Positions 16,012 through 25,506 are shown, counted from the stretch's first letter. The stretch is 64,000 nucleotides of DNA from Pseudomonas rhizosphaerae (GCF_000761155.1 NZ_CP009533.1:2356001-2420000), one strand, 5' to 3'. Numbers and translations are program-made. Notes: a model not told the origin generated them from the sequence alone.

Positions 16012-18138
16012 ATGCGTCGCACGCTACTTTCGCTGTGCCTGCTGCAAACTGCCTCGATGCCCGCCTGGGCGTTATCGCCCGTTGAAGTGCCAGGCAACAT
16101 CCAACTCGAAGCGGTGAACATCGACGCCGACAGCGACTTTGAACGAGCGGACGGCCCAGTCTCCGGCTACAGGGCCACGCGCTCGAAGAGCGCGACTCGC
16201 ACCGACACTGCGCTGCACGAAACCCCGCAGTCGATCAGCGTGGTGCCTCGTGATGTTCTGGAAGACACGGCTGCCACGCGCTTGCAAGACGCGCTCGATT
16301 ACGCAGGCGGCGTAGGCCGTGCCAACAACTTCGGTGGCCAAGGGTTGACGACCTTCACGGTGCGTGGCTTCACCACCGGCGAGTTCTACCGCAATGGCTT
16401 TCCGATAAACCGCGGCTATCCCAATGCACCGGACGCCAATACCGTGGAACGGCTGGAAGTGATCCGTGGCCCTGCGACCAGTTTGTACGGCCGCGGCGAC
16501 CCGGGCGGCACCTTCAACGTGGTCAGCAAGCAACCGCTGACCGAACGCAAGGTGACGGTGGGCAGCGAGTTGAATGACCAAGGCATGCACCGCGCCACAC
16601 TGGACGCCGGCGGACCGCTCAGCGAGGACGGGCGCCTGGCCTATCGGCTGAACGTGTTGGGCGAAGGCGGCGACAGTTTTCGCGACGACGTGGAGACCGA
16701 GCGTTACGACGTTGCCCCCGTGCTGAGCTGGCAAGCCAACGACAGCACCAAAATCGTCTTCGAAGGCGATTTCATGCGCAACAACCACCCGCTGGACCGC
16801 GGCCTGACGCGTTATGCCACCCAGCGTGGCAGTGCGTCGCGCGACACCAACGTCTGGGAGAAAGGCAGCGACAACCTGCTGCACAACGACAACGACATGG
16901 CCCAGCTCAGGTTCGAGCATCAGCTCAACGACGACTGGACCCTGGCCGGCGGCATGCAGTGGCTGGACGGCAGCCTCAAGGGCAATGCGGTGGAGGCCAA
17001 CGGCGCGCCTGCGGATGGCCGCACCCTGCAACGCAATTTCAACTACCGCAAGCTGGAATGGACCGACCGCGATTATCAGTTGAACCTGACCGGCCATTTC
17101 GACACCGCCGGCTTCTCGCACACCTTGCTGACCGGCGTGGAGTACGAGGATTACGACTACCGCTCGATCATCCAGCGCTCGTCGGCGGCAGCGGGCACCT
17201 ATGCCATCGACCTCTACACCCCAGTGCTGGGCCAGCCGCGCCCTGCCCTCACCCGCACCACTACCCACGACAAGGAAAACCTGAAGACCTGGGCAGCGTT
17301 CATTCAGGACCAGGTCGCCCTGACCGAGCGCTTCAAGGTGCTGGCCGGCGTGCGCCTTGAGCGCTTCGAACAGGATTACGACAACCGCTTGCCTGGCTCG
17401 GTAGACTGGAGCGCTGCACAGACCAGCGCAACGCCGCGGGTCGGCGTGATCTATGACCTCACCGATACGCTCGCGCTGTACGCCAACACTGCGCGTTCCT
17501 TCAAGCCTAATAGCGGTGCGAGCCGCGATGGCAGCGGCTTCGATCCGGAAGAAGGCAAATCGTACGAGCTGGGCTTGAAGTGGGAAGCCCTGGATCGACA
17601 ACTGAGCGTCGACAGCGCCGTCTACCACATCGTCAAGAAAAACGTGCTGACCCGCGATCCCATCGATCCAACCTACAGCGTGGCGGCCGGCGAAGTCACC
17701 AGCCGTGGCCTGGACATCACCGTCGCCGGCAACCTGACCCCGCAGTGGCGCATGATCGGTGGCTATGCCTACGTCGATGCGCGCGTGACCCAGGACAACA
17801 GCCTTCCCAATGGCACGCGTCTCGCCAATATTCCGCGCAACAGCTTCAGCCTGCTCAACACCTACGAGTTCCAGGACGGCGCAGCCAAGGGCCTTGGTGT
17901 GGGGATGGGCGTGAAGTACGTAGACGACCGCGTCGGACAGACCGCGGCGCAAACCTACACCATGGACCGCTACACGGTGGTCGACCTGCTCGGTTTCTAC
18001 CAGCTGAACAAGCATGTCCGCCTGAACCTGGAGTTACAGAACGTGTTCGACGAAGGCTACGACGAAGGCGCGTTCAACACCTATGCCTACCCCGGCGCGC
18101 CGCGCGCGGTTCAGGCGGGCGTTGCGTATACCTTCTGA
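16012..18138 (+). CDS. TonB-dependent siderophore receptor
   Basis: The 708-residue protein has a signal peptide cleaved near residue 20 (M-P-A-W-A), a TonB plug domain from about residue 65 (T-P-Q-S-I-S-V-V-P at about 73-81; V-I-R-G-P-A-T-S-L-Y-G-R-G-D-P-G-G near 155), and a 22-strand barrel ending in the aromatic Y-T-F. There is no N-terminal signalling extension, so it is a plain transporter and not a sigma-factor-linked one. The sequence type is close to FoxA/FhuA-like ferric hydroxamate receptors, but the exact siderophore cannot be fixed. A Fur box lies upstream. No biosynthesis or periplasmic uptake genes adjoin, so it probably takes up a foreign siderophore. Confidence 0.93.
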   Translation: MRRTLLSLCLLQTASMPAWALSPVEVPGNIQLEAVNIDADSDFERADGPVSGYRATRSKSATRTDTALHETPQSISVVPRDVLEDTAATRLQDALDYAGGVGRANNFGGQGLTTFTVRGFTTGEFYRNGFPINRGYPNAPDANTVERLEVIRGPATSLYGRGDPGGTFNVVSKQPLTERKVTVGSELNDQGMHRATLDAGGPLSEDGRLAYRLNVLGEGGDSFRDDVETERYDVAPVLSWQANDSTKIVFEGDFMRNNHPLDRGLTRYATQRGSASRDTNVWEKGSDNLLHNDNDMAQLRFEHQLNDDWTLAGGMQWLDGSLKGNAVEANGAPADGRTLQRNFNYRKLEWTDRDYQLNLTGHFDTAGFSHTLLTGVEYEDYDYRSIIQRSSAAAGTYAIDLYTPVLGQPRPALTRTTTHDKENLKTWAAFIQDQVALTERFKVLAGVRLERFEQDYDNRLPGSVDWSAAQTSATPRVGVIYDLTDTLALYANTARSFKPNSGASRDGSGFDPEEGKSYELGLKWEALDRQLSVDSAVYHIVKKNVLTRDPIDPTYSVAAGEVTSRGLDITVAGNLTPQWRMIGGYAYVDARVTQDNSLPNGTRLANIPRNSFSLLNTYEFQDGAAKGLGVGMGVKYVDDRVGQTAAQTYTMDRYTVVDLLGFYQLNKHVRLNLELQNVFDEGYDEGAFNTYAYPGAPRAVQAGVAYTF

Positions 18139-18168
18139 GGCGTTGAACGGCGCTGGCGGGTTGCCGCT

Positions 18169-18942
18169 TCAACTCATCCAGTTGCCGCCATCGACGTTGT
18201 AGGTCTGCGCCACGATGTAGTCGCTTTCAGTGCTGGCCAAAAAGATCGCCATGCCCACCAGGTCTTCGGCCGTACCCATGCGGCCGAACGGGACTTCCAG
18301 GCCGACCAGGCGTTTCTTCTCGCCCAGCGGGCGATTTTCGTGACGGGCGAACATCGCATCGACGCCGTCCCAGTGCTCGCCATCGACCACCCCCGGCGCG
18401 ATGGCATTGACGTTGATCCGCTCCTTGATGAGGTTGAGCCCTGCGGATTGGGTGAGGCTGATCACGGCGGCTTTGGTCGCGCAGTAAACGCCCACCAGCG
18501 CCTCACCCCGTCGCCCTGCCTGGCTCGCCATGTTGATGATCTTGCCGCCATGGCCTTGGCTGATCATTTGCCTGGCAGCGGCCTGCAGAGTGAACAGCGT
18601 GCCGCCGACATTGATTGCGAACAGCTTGTCGTAGCTGGGACGGGTGATCTCGGTAATGGGCGCCAGGTCGAACAACGCCGCATTGTTGATCAGGATGTCC
18701 AGCTTTCCGGCGTGGGCGACCACCTGGGCTATCGCCCGGTCGATGGACACCTGGTCGGTCACGTCCATTTCGACGGCGTACGCCGCCGGGCCGAGTTCGG
18801 CCGCCGTTGCCTGGGCGCGAGCCAGGTCGATGTCGGCGATGGCAACGGTGGCGCCCTCACCCAGGTACGCCTGTGCGAACGCCCGACCGATGCCCCGGGC
18901 CGAGCCGGTGATCAGTGCACTTTTACCTTGTAGACGGTTCAT
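18169..18942 (-). CDS. Sorbitol dehydrogenase-like SDR oxidoreductase
   Basis: This 257-residue classical short-chain dehydrogenase has the cofactor motif T-G-S-A-R-G-I-G near residue 12, the N-N-A-A segment near 86, and the catalytic Y-C-A-T-K near residue 153. It closely resembles bacterial sorbitol (L-iditol 2-)dehydrogenases that oxidise D-sorbitol to D-fructose with NAD+. It lies 36 bases after the polyol-binding protein gene, in the same direction, in a place where mannitol operons normally carry transporter genes. The fructose formed would be a substrate for the kinase encoded at 21497-22408. Confidence 0.87.
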   Translation of the reverse strand: MNRLQGKSALITGSARGIGRAFAQAYLGEGATVAIADIDLARAQATAAELGPAAYAVEMDVTDQVSIDRAIAQVVAHAGKLDILINNAALFDLAPITEITRPSYDKLFAINVGGTLFTLQAAARQMISQGHGGKIINMASQAGRRGEALVGVYCATKAAVISLTQSAGLNLIKERINVNAIAPGVVDGEHWDGVDAMFARHENRPLGEKKRLVGLEVPFGRMGTAEDLVGMAIFLASTESDYIVAQTYNVDGGNWMS

Positions 18943-18978
18943 TAGATCTACCTTTGGAATTCGGGATGAAGGGCAGCT

Positions 18979-20289
18979 TCACTGCTTGGGGTAACCGGCT
19001 CGCTTCATGTCGCGCTCGGTGGTGGACTGGGCGGAGGCCAGCGCCTGATCGACGGTCATCTGACCGGTCAGCGCGGCGGAAAGCAGCTTGCCCACCGACG
19101 TGCCTATCGACTGGAACTCGGGTATCACCACGTACTGGATGCCGACATATGGCACCGGCTGCGCGGACGGTTGCGAGGGGTCGGCGTGTTTCATCATCCG
19201 CAGCGTCACCTGGGCAAAGGGCGCGGCAGCCAGGTAGGCATCGCTGTAGGTCGACATGCGGGTACCGGGCGGCACGTTGGTGATGCCGTCCTGTTCGGTC
19301 ACCAGCTGGATGTATTGCTTGGACGTTGCCCAGGTGATGAACGACTTGGCGGCAGCCTTGTGCTTGGACGTCGCGGGAATGGCCAGCGACCAGGCATACA
19401 GCCATGACGAACCCTTATCGGTCACCTCGGTGGGTGCCGGCGCGAAACCGACACTGTCCACCACCCTGCTCTGTGCCTTGTCGGTGGTGAAGGAGCCGGC
19501 CACGCTGGCATCGACCCAGAGCGCACACTTGCCGCTGTTGAACAGCGCCAGAGTTTCGTTGAAGCCATTGCTCGAAGCGCCAGGCGGACCGTATTTCTTC
19601 AGGGTGTCGACATAGAAGGTGGCGGCGGCTTTCCATTCAGGGCTGTCGAGTTGCGGCCGCCACTGTTCGTCGAACCAGCGCGCGCCAAAGGCATTGGCCA
19701 TGGTGCTGAGCAAGGCCATGTTCTCGCCCCAGCCGGCCTTGCCGCGCAGGCACATGCCGTACTGGCCCTTGGCTGAATCGGTGAGTTTGGCAGCGAACTC
19801 GCCCAGCTGCGACCAGGTCGGGTTGGGCGGCATGCTCAGCCCTGCCGCCTTGAACAGGTCGGTGCGGTAGTAGGTGACGGTGCTTTCACCGTAGAACGGC
19901 AGCGCGTACAGGGTATCGTTGACCGAAAGGCCCTGGCGCACGGCAGGAAAGATGTCCGCGACGTCGTAGTCGGCGGGCAGGTCAGTCATTGGCTCCAGCC
20001 AGTTCTTCGCCCCCCATAGCGGTGTTTCGTAGGTGCCGATGGTGAGTACGTCGAACTGACCGCCCTGGGTAGCGATGTCGGTGGTCAGGCGTTGCCGCAG
20101 TACGTTCTCTTCGAGCACGACCCAGTTGAGTTTGATGTCGGGGTGCTGTTGCTCGAAGACTTTGGACAGCCGCTGCATTCGGATCATGTCGCCGTTGTTG
20201 ACGGTGGCGATGGTCAATGTCTCGGCGGCATGGCTGGCGAGGGTGAATGACAGACCAGCAGAAAGGATCAGCGCATGGGTAATCTTCAT
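18979..20289 (-). CDS. Polyol ABC transporter substrate-binding protein, MtlE/SmoE type
   Basis: The protein has 436 residues: a Sec signal peptide (M-K-I-T-H, cleavage near A-S-H-A-A at about residue 22) and a family-1 sugar-binding fold. It resembles MtlE of the Pseudomonas mannitol/sorbitol/arabitol importer. The start ATG at 20289 has a GGAGAG box; 58 further in-frame codons upstream lie in the regulatory region and are not coding. The matching permeases (MtlF, MtlG) and ATPase (MtlK) are absent from the window; the next gene is already the dehydrogenase. Confidence 0.87.
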   Translation of the reverse strand: MKITHALILSAGLSFTLASHAAETLTIATVNNGDMIRMQRLSKVFEQQHPDIKLNWVVLEENVLRQRLTTDIATQGGQFDVLTIGTYETPLWGAKNWLEPMTDLPADYDVADIFPAVRQGLSVNDTLYALPFYGESTVTYYRTDLFKAAGLSMPPNPTWSQLGEFAAKLTDSAKGQYGMCLRGKAGWGENMALLSTMANAFGARWFDEQWRPQLDSPEWKAAATFYVDTLKKYGPPGASSNGFNETLALFNSGKCALWVDASVAGSFTTDKAQSRVVDSVGFAPAPTEVTDKGSSWLYAWSLAIPATSKHKAAAKSFITWATSKQYIQLVTEQDGITNVPPGTRMSTYSDAYLAAAPFAQVTLRMMKHADPSQPSAQPVPYVGIQYVVIPEFQSIGTSVGKLLSAALTGQMTVDQALASAQSTTERDMKRAGYPKQ

Positions 20290-20420
20290 GGGGCTCTCCG
20301 CTCCGAGCCGCGTTGACCGGAGCTTTTGTTTTTGTTGTGGATCGCTGAGCGTTCGAGTCAGCGACGAGTCGATTAGAGCAGCTGTGCAATGGGCGCTCAA
20401 ACGCTCGACGAACCCGACGT

Positions 20421-20473
20421 CGATACTTTTTTGATCCCGAACGCGCACCGGGTGATACAGCAAAAAAGTATCG
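20421..20473. promoter_or_regulatory. Inverted repeat between polyol genes and mtlR (candidate MtlR site)
   Basis: CGATACTTTTTTG at 20421-20433 is repeated exactly in inverted form at 20461-20473, 40 bases centre to centre. The pair lies between the divergent binding-protein gene and the AraC-type regulator, so it may be the regulator's target or allow DNA looping. AraC-type activators often use direct repeats, so another function such as a hairpin is possible. Confidence 0.45.
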
Positions 20474-20576
20474 GAGGGGGGTGCTTTACAGGCTACCGAT
20501 ATGGACGGTTTTCAGAGTAAGGTTGGCGACATCGAACCGCCGAACAACACCAAAACAACGATAAAAGGGGCACTCG

Positions 20577-21473
20577 ATGCCTGATCGCCGCGCCGCCATG
20601 TTCGAGTACCGTCAGCCTGACCTGGAGGTCATTCTGGCCCAGCCAGACCAGAGCTTTCGCTGGTACGAGCATGACTATCCCTATGCCCTCGCGCGCTGGA
20701 ACCATCATCCCGAATTCGAAATTCATCTGATCCGCCGCGGTAACGGCAAGCTGTTGGCGGGCGATTACATGGGGCCCTTCGGCCCCGGTCATGTCGCCCT
20801 GATCGGCCCCGGACTGCCCCACGACTGGCTGGGTGAAATGCCTGCAGGTGAGCAACTGGCAGGGCGTGACGTCGTATTGCAGTTCGACGGCGCTGCCCTG
20901 CTCGCCCTGCGCAGCACGTTGCCCGAACTGGCCGAGTTGCACAGGCTGTTCGAGCGCGCCCACCGCGGGATCGAGTTCAGCGGTGCTACGGCGGTCGAAG
21001 CGGCTGCATTGCTGGAAAGCATTGGCCGGGCGCGCGGCCTGAAACGGCTGGCGCTGTTTCTGCAACTTGTGGAAACCCTGGCCAGCGCACCGGAAACCGA
21101 GCTGCGGGTGCTGGCCAGTGCCGGCTACGCCCCTTCCCTGGACGCACTCAGTGCGCAGCGCATCAACCAGGCATTCGATTACCTGACCCGCGAGCTGACC
21201 GCCGACGTGCGTCTGTCGGTCATCGCGGCGCAGGTCGGCATGAGCGAAGCAGGCTTCTCGCGGTTTTTCAAACGCATGACCGGCCACGGTTTCATCGACC
21301 TGATGCGCAAGCTGCGGGTGCAGCGCGCGTGTCGATTGCTGGCGCAGACCCAGCATTCGGTGGCTGATATCTGCTTCGAGGTGGGCTACGAGAACCTGTC
21401 GAACTTCAACCGGCATTTCCGCCATGAAATGCAGCAGACACCCAGTGAATACCGACGCAGCACAGCCATTTGA
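20577..21473 (+). CDS. mtlR: AraC-family activator of polyol use, MtlR-like
   Basis: This 298-residue regulator has an N-terminal cupin sensing domain (H-H-P-E-F-E-I-H-L-I near residue 42) and a C-terminal AraC HTH pair (L-S-V-I-A-A-Q-V-G-M-S-E-A-G-F-S-R-F-F-K at about 216-235). It matches Pseudomonas MtlR, which activates the mannitol operon in the presence of mannitol, sorbitol or arabitol. It starts at ATG 20577 with an AAGGGG box, is divergent from the binding-protein gene, and is followed by the fructokinase. Confidence 0.85.
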   Translation: MPDRRAAMFEYRQPDLEVILAQPDQSFRWYEHDYPYALARWNHHPEFEIHLIRRGNGKLLAGDYMGPFGPGHVALIGPGLPHDWLGEMPAGEQLAGRDVVLQFDGAALLALRSTLPELAELHRLFERAHRGIEFSGATAVEAAALLESIGRARGLKRLALFLQLVETLASAPETELRVLASAGYAPSLDALSAQRINQAFDYLTRELTADVRLSVIAAQVGMSEAGFSRFFKRMTGHGFIDLMRKLRVQRACRLLAQTQHSVADICFEVGYENLSNFNRHFRHEMQQTPSEYRRSTAI

Positions 21474-21496
21474 CCCATACAGGAGCAAGGATCGAC

Positions 21497-22408
21497 ATGC
21501 AGTTACCTTCAGTGGTGGTGTTCGGTGAAGCACTTACCGATCTGGTTCAACACACACCCGGTCGTTGGCAAGGCTATCCGGGCGGTGCGCCGTGGAACGT
21601 GGCGCGAGCGATGAGCCGCCTGGGCGTGCCGACGGCGTTCGCGGGGTCGATCAGTACCGACTCGCTGGGCGATGAGCTGTACCGGCAATCCGAAGCCGCG
21701 GGCCTGGATCTGCGCTACTTGCAACGCGTCGACGCCGACCCGCTGGTGGCCATCGTGCCCTCCAGCCACCCTCCCCGCTATTTTTTCGCCGGCGAGGCGG
21801 ACCTGCATTTCGACGTTCGGCTTCTGCCGGCGGGCTGGCTGGACGCTGCGCAGCTCTGCCACTTCAGCTGCATCAGCCTGGTGCGCCAGCCACTGGGTGA
21901 CAGGCTGGTGGAGGTGGCTCGGCAGGTGAAGCGACACGGCAAGCTGATCAGCTACGACCCCAACTGGCGCAATCTGATGGACAGCCGTTACCGCGAGGTG
22001 ACCTTTCCGGCGATGGTGGAACTGGCGGACATCATCAAGTTGTCCGATGAAGACTTACGTCAGATCTACCCCGGCTCGAGCGAAGAACAGGCCTTGCAGC
22101 AGCTGCGCGAGATGAACGCGAACGCTCAGGTACTGTTCACCCGTGGCGCCGAGGGCATGGTGTTGTTCACCTTGGGCAGCAAAGTCGAGCAAGCGGCCAT
22201 CGCCGTCGAGGTGGCCGATACCGTGGGTGCTGGCGACGCGAGCATGGCGGGCTGGCTGGCTTCGGGCCTGTTGGGTATCGACGAACCCCAGGCACGCCTG
22301 GCGTTTTCTGCGGCGTGCGCATCGGTGTCCTGCGCGAATGCCGGTGCTTACGCGCCGAGCCGGCAAGAAGTCGAGCAGCTCCTCGCTCGTTCAAGAGAAC
22401 TGCGTTAA
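21497..22408 (+). CDS. PfkB-family fructokinase-like carbohydrate kinase
   Basis: The 303-residue product is a ribokinase/PfkB kinase with the N-terminal G-G-A-P-W-N-V-A segment near residue 28 and the C-terminal D-T-V-G-A-G-D-A-S motif near 240, whose second Asp is the catalytic base. ATG 21497 is chosen over an in-frame ATG at 21470 because AAGGA lies five bases before it and the extra residues are not conserved. In P. fluorescens the mannitol operon ends in a fructokinase (MtlZ) that phosphorylates the fructose made from the polyol; this gene has the same role by position and family. Confidence 0.85.
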   Translation: MQLPSVVVFGEALTDLVQHTPGRWQGYPGGAPWNVARAMSRLGVPTAFAGSISTDSLGDELYRQSEAAGLDLRYLQRVDADPLVAIVPSSHPPRYFFAGEADLHFDVRLLPAGWLDAAQLCHFSCISLVRQPLGDRLVEVARQVKRHGKLISYDPNWRNLMDSRYREVTFPAMVELADIIKLSDEDLRQIYPGSSEEQALQQLREMNANAQVLFTRGAEGMVLFTLGSKVEQAAIAVEVADTVGAGDASMAGWLASGLLGIDEPQARLAFSAACASVSCANAGAYAPSRQEVEQLLARSRELR

Positions 22409-22412
22409 GCCC

Positions 22413-22479
22413 TTCGCGGCCGATGACCGCTCCCACGACAGTACGCAGCGCCTCTGTGGGAGCGGTCCGTGGCCGCGAA
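22413..22479. repeat. Inverted REP-type pair (CGCGGCC family)
   Basis: Bases 22413-22436 are repeated in inverted form at 22456-22479 with a few mismatches near the middle. The ends, TTCGCGGCC and GCTCCCAC, are shared with the pair at 62979-63065. The pair lies between convergent genes and could fold into one long hairpin that also acts as a terminator. Confidence 0.8.
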
Positions 22480-22497
22480 GAAGGCGACGCCGTCTAT

Positions 22498-23223
22498 TCA
22501 GCAATCCAGCGCCTCGGCAGCTTCGGTGAGGGAAGTAACGACGATATCCCAGTCCTGGATCGGCGCAAGGTCCTTGGTCTGCTGGGCGCCATACTCGGTA
22601 GGTCGGCAAACGAACACCGTGCGCATGCCGTTTTCGCGCGCCGCGACCAAGTCGTCGTTGTGCGCAGCGACCATCGCAGTTTCTTCGGACAAACGGCCCA
22701 CAGCGGCGATGGTCCGTTGATAGGTCACCGCCTGCGGCTTATAGGAGCGACTCAGCTCTGCACCGCCAATCACGTCCCATGGCAGACCAGCGTACCGAGC
22801 CAGGTTGAGCATGCCGGCGATGTGCCCGTTGGACAGCGCGCCGATGGCGAACCTGCGCTTGAGTCGGGTGAGCCCTGCCACGGAATCGGGCCACGGGTCG
22901 AGGCGTTCCCATGCCTTGGTCAGCTCGTCGCGCTGCTGGACCGGGATAGCGGCCAGGTCCACGCCATGTCGCGTCAGCACCGTGTCCAGGTTCTCGCGAT
23001 TGAGCACATCCAATGTCACGTATTGCCGCCGCCCCGACCTCACCTCCTCCATCGAGGGCTGATACAGCCCGCGCCAATCGCTGGCGAACTGCAACGGATC
23101 GACTGAAATGGCATGACGCGCCAGAAAGGGTTCCACCTCCCGTGCCACGCTGGTACGCCAGTCGACGACGGTACCGAATACGTCGAAACCCAGGAAAGCG
23201 ACCTGATCGAACACAGGGTTCAT
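22498..23223 (-). CDS. Haloacid dehalogenase type II family (HAD) protein
   Basis: The 241-residue protein has the HAD motif I F-D-V-F-G-T-V-V-D near residue 13 with the nucleophile Asp, motif II S-N-G-H near 114, the Lys of motif III in S-Y-K-P-Q, and the acidic motif IV (A-H-N-D-D). This fits L-2-haloacid dehalogenase-type enzymes, which remove halide from short 2-haloacids, though many relatives act on phosphates. The ATG at 23223 is preferred over a start 13 codons upstream. It follows the transporter gene by 122 bases on the same strand and could be read with it. Confidence 0.82.
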   Translation of the reverse strand: MNPVFDQVAFLGFDVFGTVVDWRTSVAREVEPFLARHAISVDPLQFASDWRGLYQPSMEEVRSGRRQYVTLDVLNRENLDTVLTRHGVDLAAIPVQQRDELTKAWERLDPWPDSVAGLTRLKRRFAIGALSNGHIAGMLNLARYAGLPWDVIGGAELSRSYKPQAVTYQRTIAAVGRLSEETAMVAAHNDDLVAARENGMRTVFVCRPTEYGAQQTKDLAPIQDWDIVVTSLTEAAEALDC

Positions 23224-23345
23224 GTTTTGCCCTCGACGATGGCGCAGGGGATATCCCCGCACTCGCTGTACAGGGATAGACCGGCGTGCCCCTCAGCCGT
23301 TTGATCGGAATTCACCGCAGGCACGATGAACGCCAACCACTGAAC

Positions 23346-24707
23346 TCAACCGATCGGCAGTTCGCCGGTCACGATTGCCGTGACCAGAAAGATCCCGAAC
23401 ATCGGCAACGACCACTTGAAGAACTCCTTCTGGTATTCACCGAAGGTCATCTCGGTGCGATTCATCAGCAGGAACAGCCAGGCCACGGTGGGGCTGGCGT
23501 AGCGCAGCGCCTGGCCCATGAACGAAGCGACGCCGATTTCGGTGGGGGTGATGCCGAAGCTGTACGCGATCGGCGCGACCACCGGCAGGATGCCGAAATA
23601 GTAGGCGTCCACCGGCAGTGCGTAGCAGGCCAGCGCGCCGAGGAAAGCGAAGATCAGCGCCGTGTGGCTGCCCATCGATTCGGGGATCAGGCTGGCCATG
23701 TGCTCGGCCACCGCGCCGGCCATGCCGCTGCCGTTGAAGATGCCGAGGAAACAGCCCGCGGCCAGAATGATCGATGCCACCGCCACCGCATCGCCGCCGT
23801 TGGCGGTGATGCGCTCGCGCTGCTCCACGGCGGTGTAGTTGACGGTCAGTGCCAGCGCCGTGCCCAGCATGAACACCACCGCGCCACTGGCCCAGCCGGC
23901 GATGAGGATCACCAGCATGGCCACCGTCAGTGCCAGGTTGAACAGAAACAGCTTGGGCCGCTTCAGTTCCTTGTCGTGGTCTTCGATGACCGTGACCATG
24001 TCGGCTATCTGCTCGGCGGTGACAATGACCTTTTCACCGGCAACGAAGCCCAGGCGTTTACGCTCCTTGATCCCCATCAGGTACGCCATGCCGAACACGT
24101 AGATGAACGACACCCCCAGAATCGGCAGGATCGCCACGAACAGCGTGTTGACCTCCAGGTTGAGCACCGCCGCCGCCCGTGCCAACGGACCGCCCCAGGG
24201 CAGGCAGTTACCCAGCCCGCACGGCAGGATGATCAGCATGGCCAGGTTGGACAGCTTCATGCCCATCTGCTTGTACAGCGGCAGGAACGCGGTGGTGATG
24301 ATCAGGATGGTGGTGGTGCCGTCACCGTCCAGGGTCACCACCGAGGACGTGAATGCCGTCACCAGGATGATCTTCAGCGGGTCGCCGTTGGCCTTGCGGA
24401 TCAGATAGGTACACAGTGGGTCGAACAGCCCCACGTTCATCATCAGGCTGAAATACAGCACGGCGAACAGAATCATCACCGTCGGGTTCACGGTGCCCAG
24501 AGAGACTTTGCCGTCTGCGCCCTGGGAATAGAACAGGCCCTCCCTGATCCACTTGATGATCATCTCCAGCGGCACACCGCTGAGCAGGCACACCAGCACC
24601 CCGACCGCAAGTGACACGACGATCAAGCCAGTGAAGGGCGAAAGTTTCTGCCTGATCACCAGCAGCAGGAACGACGTGATCAACGTATAGCCCAGAATGG
24701 TCAGCAT
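23346..24707 (-). CDS. CitMHS-family metal-citrate/H+ symporter
   Basis: This 453-residue membrane protein has about 12 hydrophobic segments and the CitMHS features D-G-D-G-T-T-T near residue 127 and L-P-W-G-G-P near 170. Family members import citrate, often complexed with Mg2+ or Ca2+, with protons. It is the third gene of the operon driven by the sigma-54 promoter at 26428-26444, 84 bases after the aldolase gene. Together with the PrpR-type activator this suggests that the imported compound is a citrate-like tricarboxylate or hydroxyacid. Confidence 0.87.
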   Translation of the reverse strand: MLTILGYTLITSFLLLVIRQKLSPFTGLIVVSLAVGVLVCLLSGVPLEMIIKWIREGLFYSQGADGKVSLGTVNPTVMILFAVLYFSLMMNVGLFDPLCTYLIRKANGDPLKIILVTAFTSSVVTLDGDGTTTILIITTAFLPLYKQMGMKLSNLAMLIILPCGLGNCLPWGGPLARAAAVLNLEVNTLFVAILPILGVSFIYVFGMAYLMGIKERKRLGFVAGEKVIVTAEQIADMVTVIEDHDKELKRPKLFLFNLALTVAMLVILIAGWASGAVVFMLGTALALTVNYTAVEQRERITANGGDAVAVASIILAAGCFLGIFNGSGMAGAVAEHMASLIPESMGSHTALIFAFLGALACYALPVDAYYFGILPVVAPIAYSFGITPTEIGVASFMGQALRYASPTVAWLFLLMNRTEMTFGEYQKEFFKWSLPMFGIFLVTAIVTGELPIG

Positions 24708-24791
24708 CCGAACGTCTCCACCTATTATTTTTATCGTGAGAAGCAGCGTTTATTGCGCAGGCCCGGTCTTGGCCGCCGAGCCTGACGGGCC

Positions 24792-25496
24792 TCAGCGGCC
24801 CTGCAGCAACTGAGTGACCCAGTCGGGTGCCAGCTCGGGCAGCGGCTCGCCGTTGTCGCGGCAGCGGACGTACTCGTCGATCACCTCGCGACGTTGCTCT
24901 TCGTAGGCACCCTTCTTTTCCGATGCTTCGAGCACTTCCAGCAGACGCGCCCGCGGCACCACGGTAACGCCGTCGTAGTCGCCAAATACCAGGTCGCCGG
25001 CAGCCACTTCGACCCCGGCGCAGGTCACGGTGGTGTTGATCTTGCCGGGCCCCTGCTTACCGGGGCTGCGCTGCATGAAGCCCTTGGCATAGACGGGAAT
25101 ATCGAGTTCGGCCAACGGCAGCTTGTCGCGCACGCAGCCATCGATGACCAGGCCGGTCAACCCGACGGCCTGCGCCGCGCCCGCCATCAGGTCGCCGATG
25201 TAGGCACGCCCCGGATAGCCCTTGCCGGCCACCACCAGTACGTAACCTGGCTGGCCTTGATACACGGCCACGTGAATCGGGAAGTTGTCGCCGTCTTCAG
25301 TGTCGACGGTGTACGCGGTACCGAGCATGATCTTGCGCTCGTCGAGCGGCATCAGGTCGGCGTCCATGGCGCCGTTGCGGGCGATGCCCAGCTTGGCCAT
25401 GCCATCGCACAACTGGGCGGGACTGAGCTTGCGGAATCGGTCGAGCAGGTCTTGAGGGATCCGTTCAGGCAGGGGCAGATAGTGTTCGGTATTCAT
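24792..25496 (-). CDS. RraA-like aldolase/decarboxylase (4-hydroxy-4-methyl-2-oxoglutarate aldolase family)
   Basis: The 234-residue protein has the RraA fold with the active-site block G-D-L-M-A-G-A-A-Q near residue 101 and the Arg-Asp pair of V-I-D-G-C-V-R-D near 125, which binds divalent metal and pyruvate enolate in class II HMG/CHA aldolases. It ends in a helical extension with charged residues. Enzymes of this type split 4-hydroxy-2-oxo acids to give pyruvate or decarboxylate oxaloacetate. It lies 10 bases after the dehydrogenase gene. The frame is open upstream to 25703 but only as a shadow of that gene. Confidence 0.85.
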   Translation of the reverse strand: MNTEHYLPLPERIPQDLLDRFRKLSPAQLCDGMAKLGIARNGAMDADLMPLDERKIMLGTAYTVDTEDGDNFPIHVAVYQGQPGYVLVVAGKGYPGRAYIGDLMAGAAQAVGLTGLVIDGCVRDKLPLAELDIPVYAKGFMQRSPGKQGPGKINTTVTCAGVEVAAGDLVFGDYDGVTVVPRARLLEVLEASEKKGAYEEQRREVIDEYVRCRDNGEPLPELAPDWVTQLLQGR

Positions 25497-25506
25497 GGGG
25501 TTGTCC

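Noticed and set aside
16072..18015. Long antisense frame over the siderophore receptor
   Set aside because: Shadow frame; the plus-strand gene has a signal peptide, plug and barrel.
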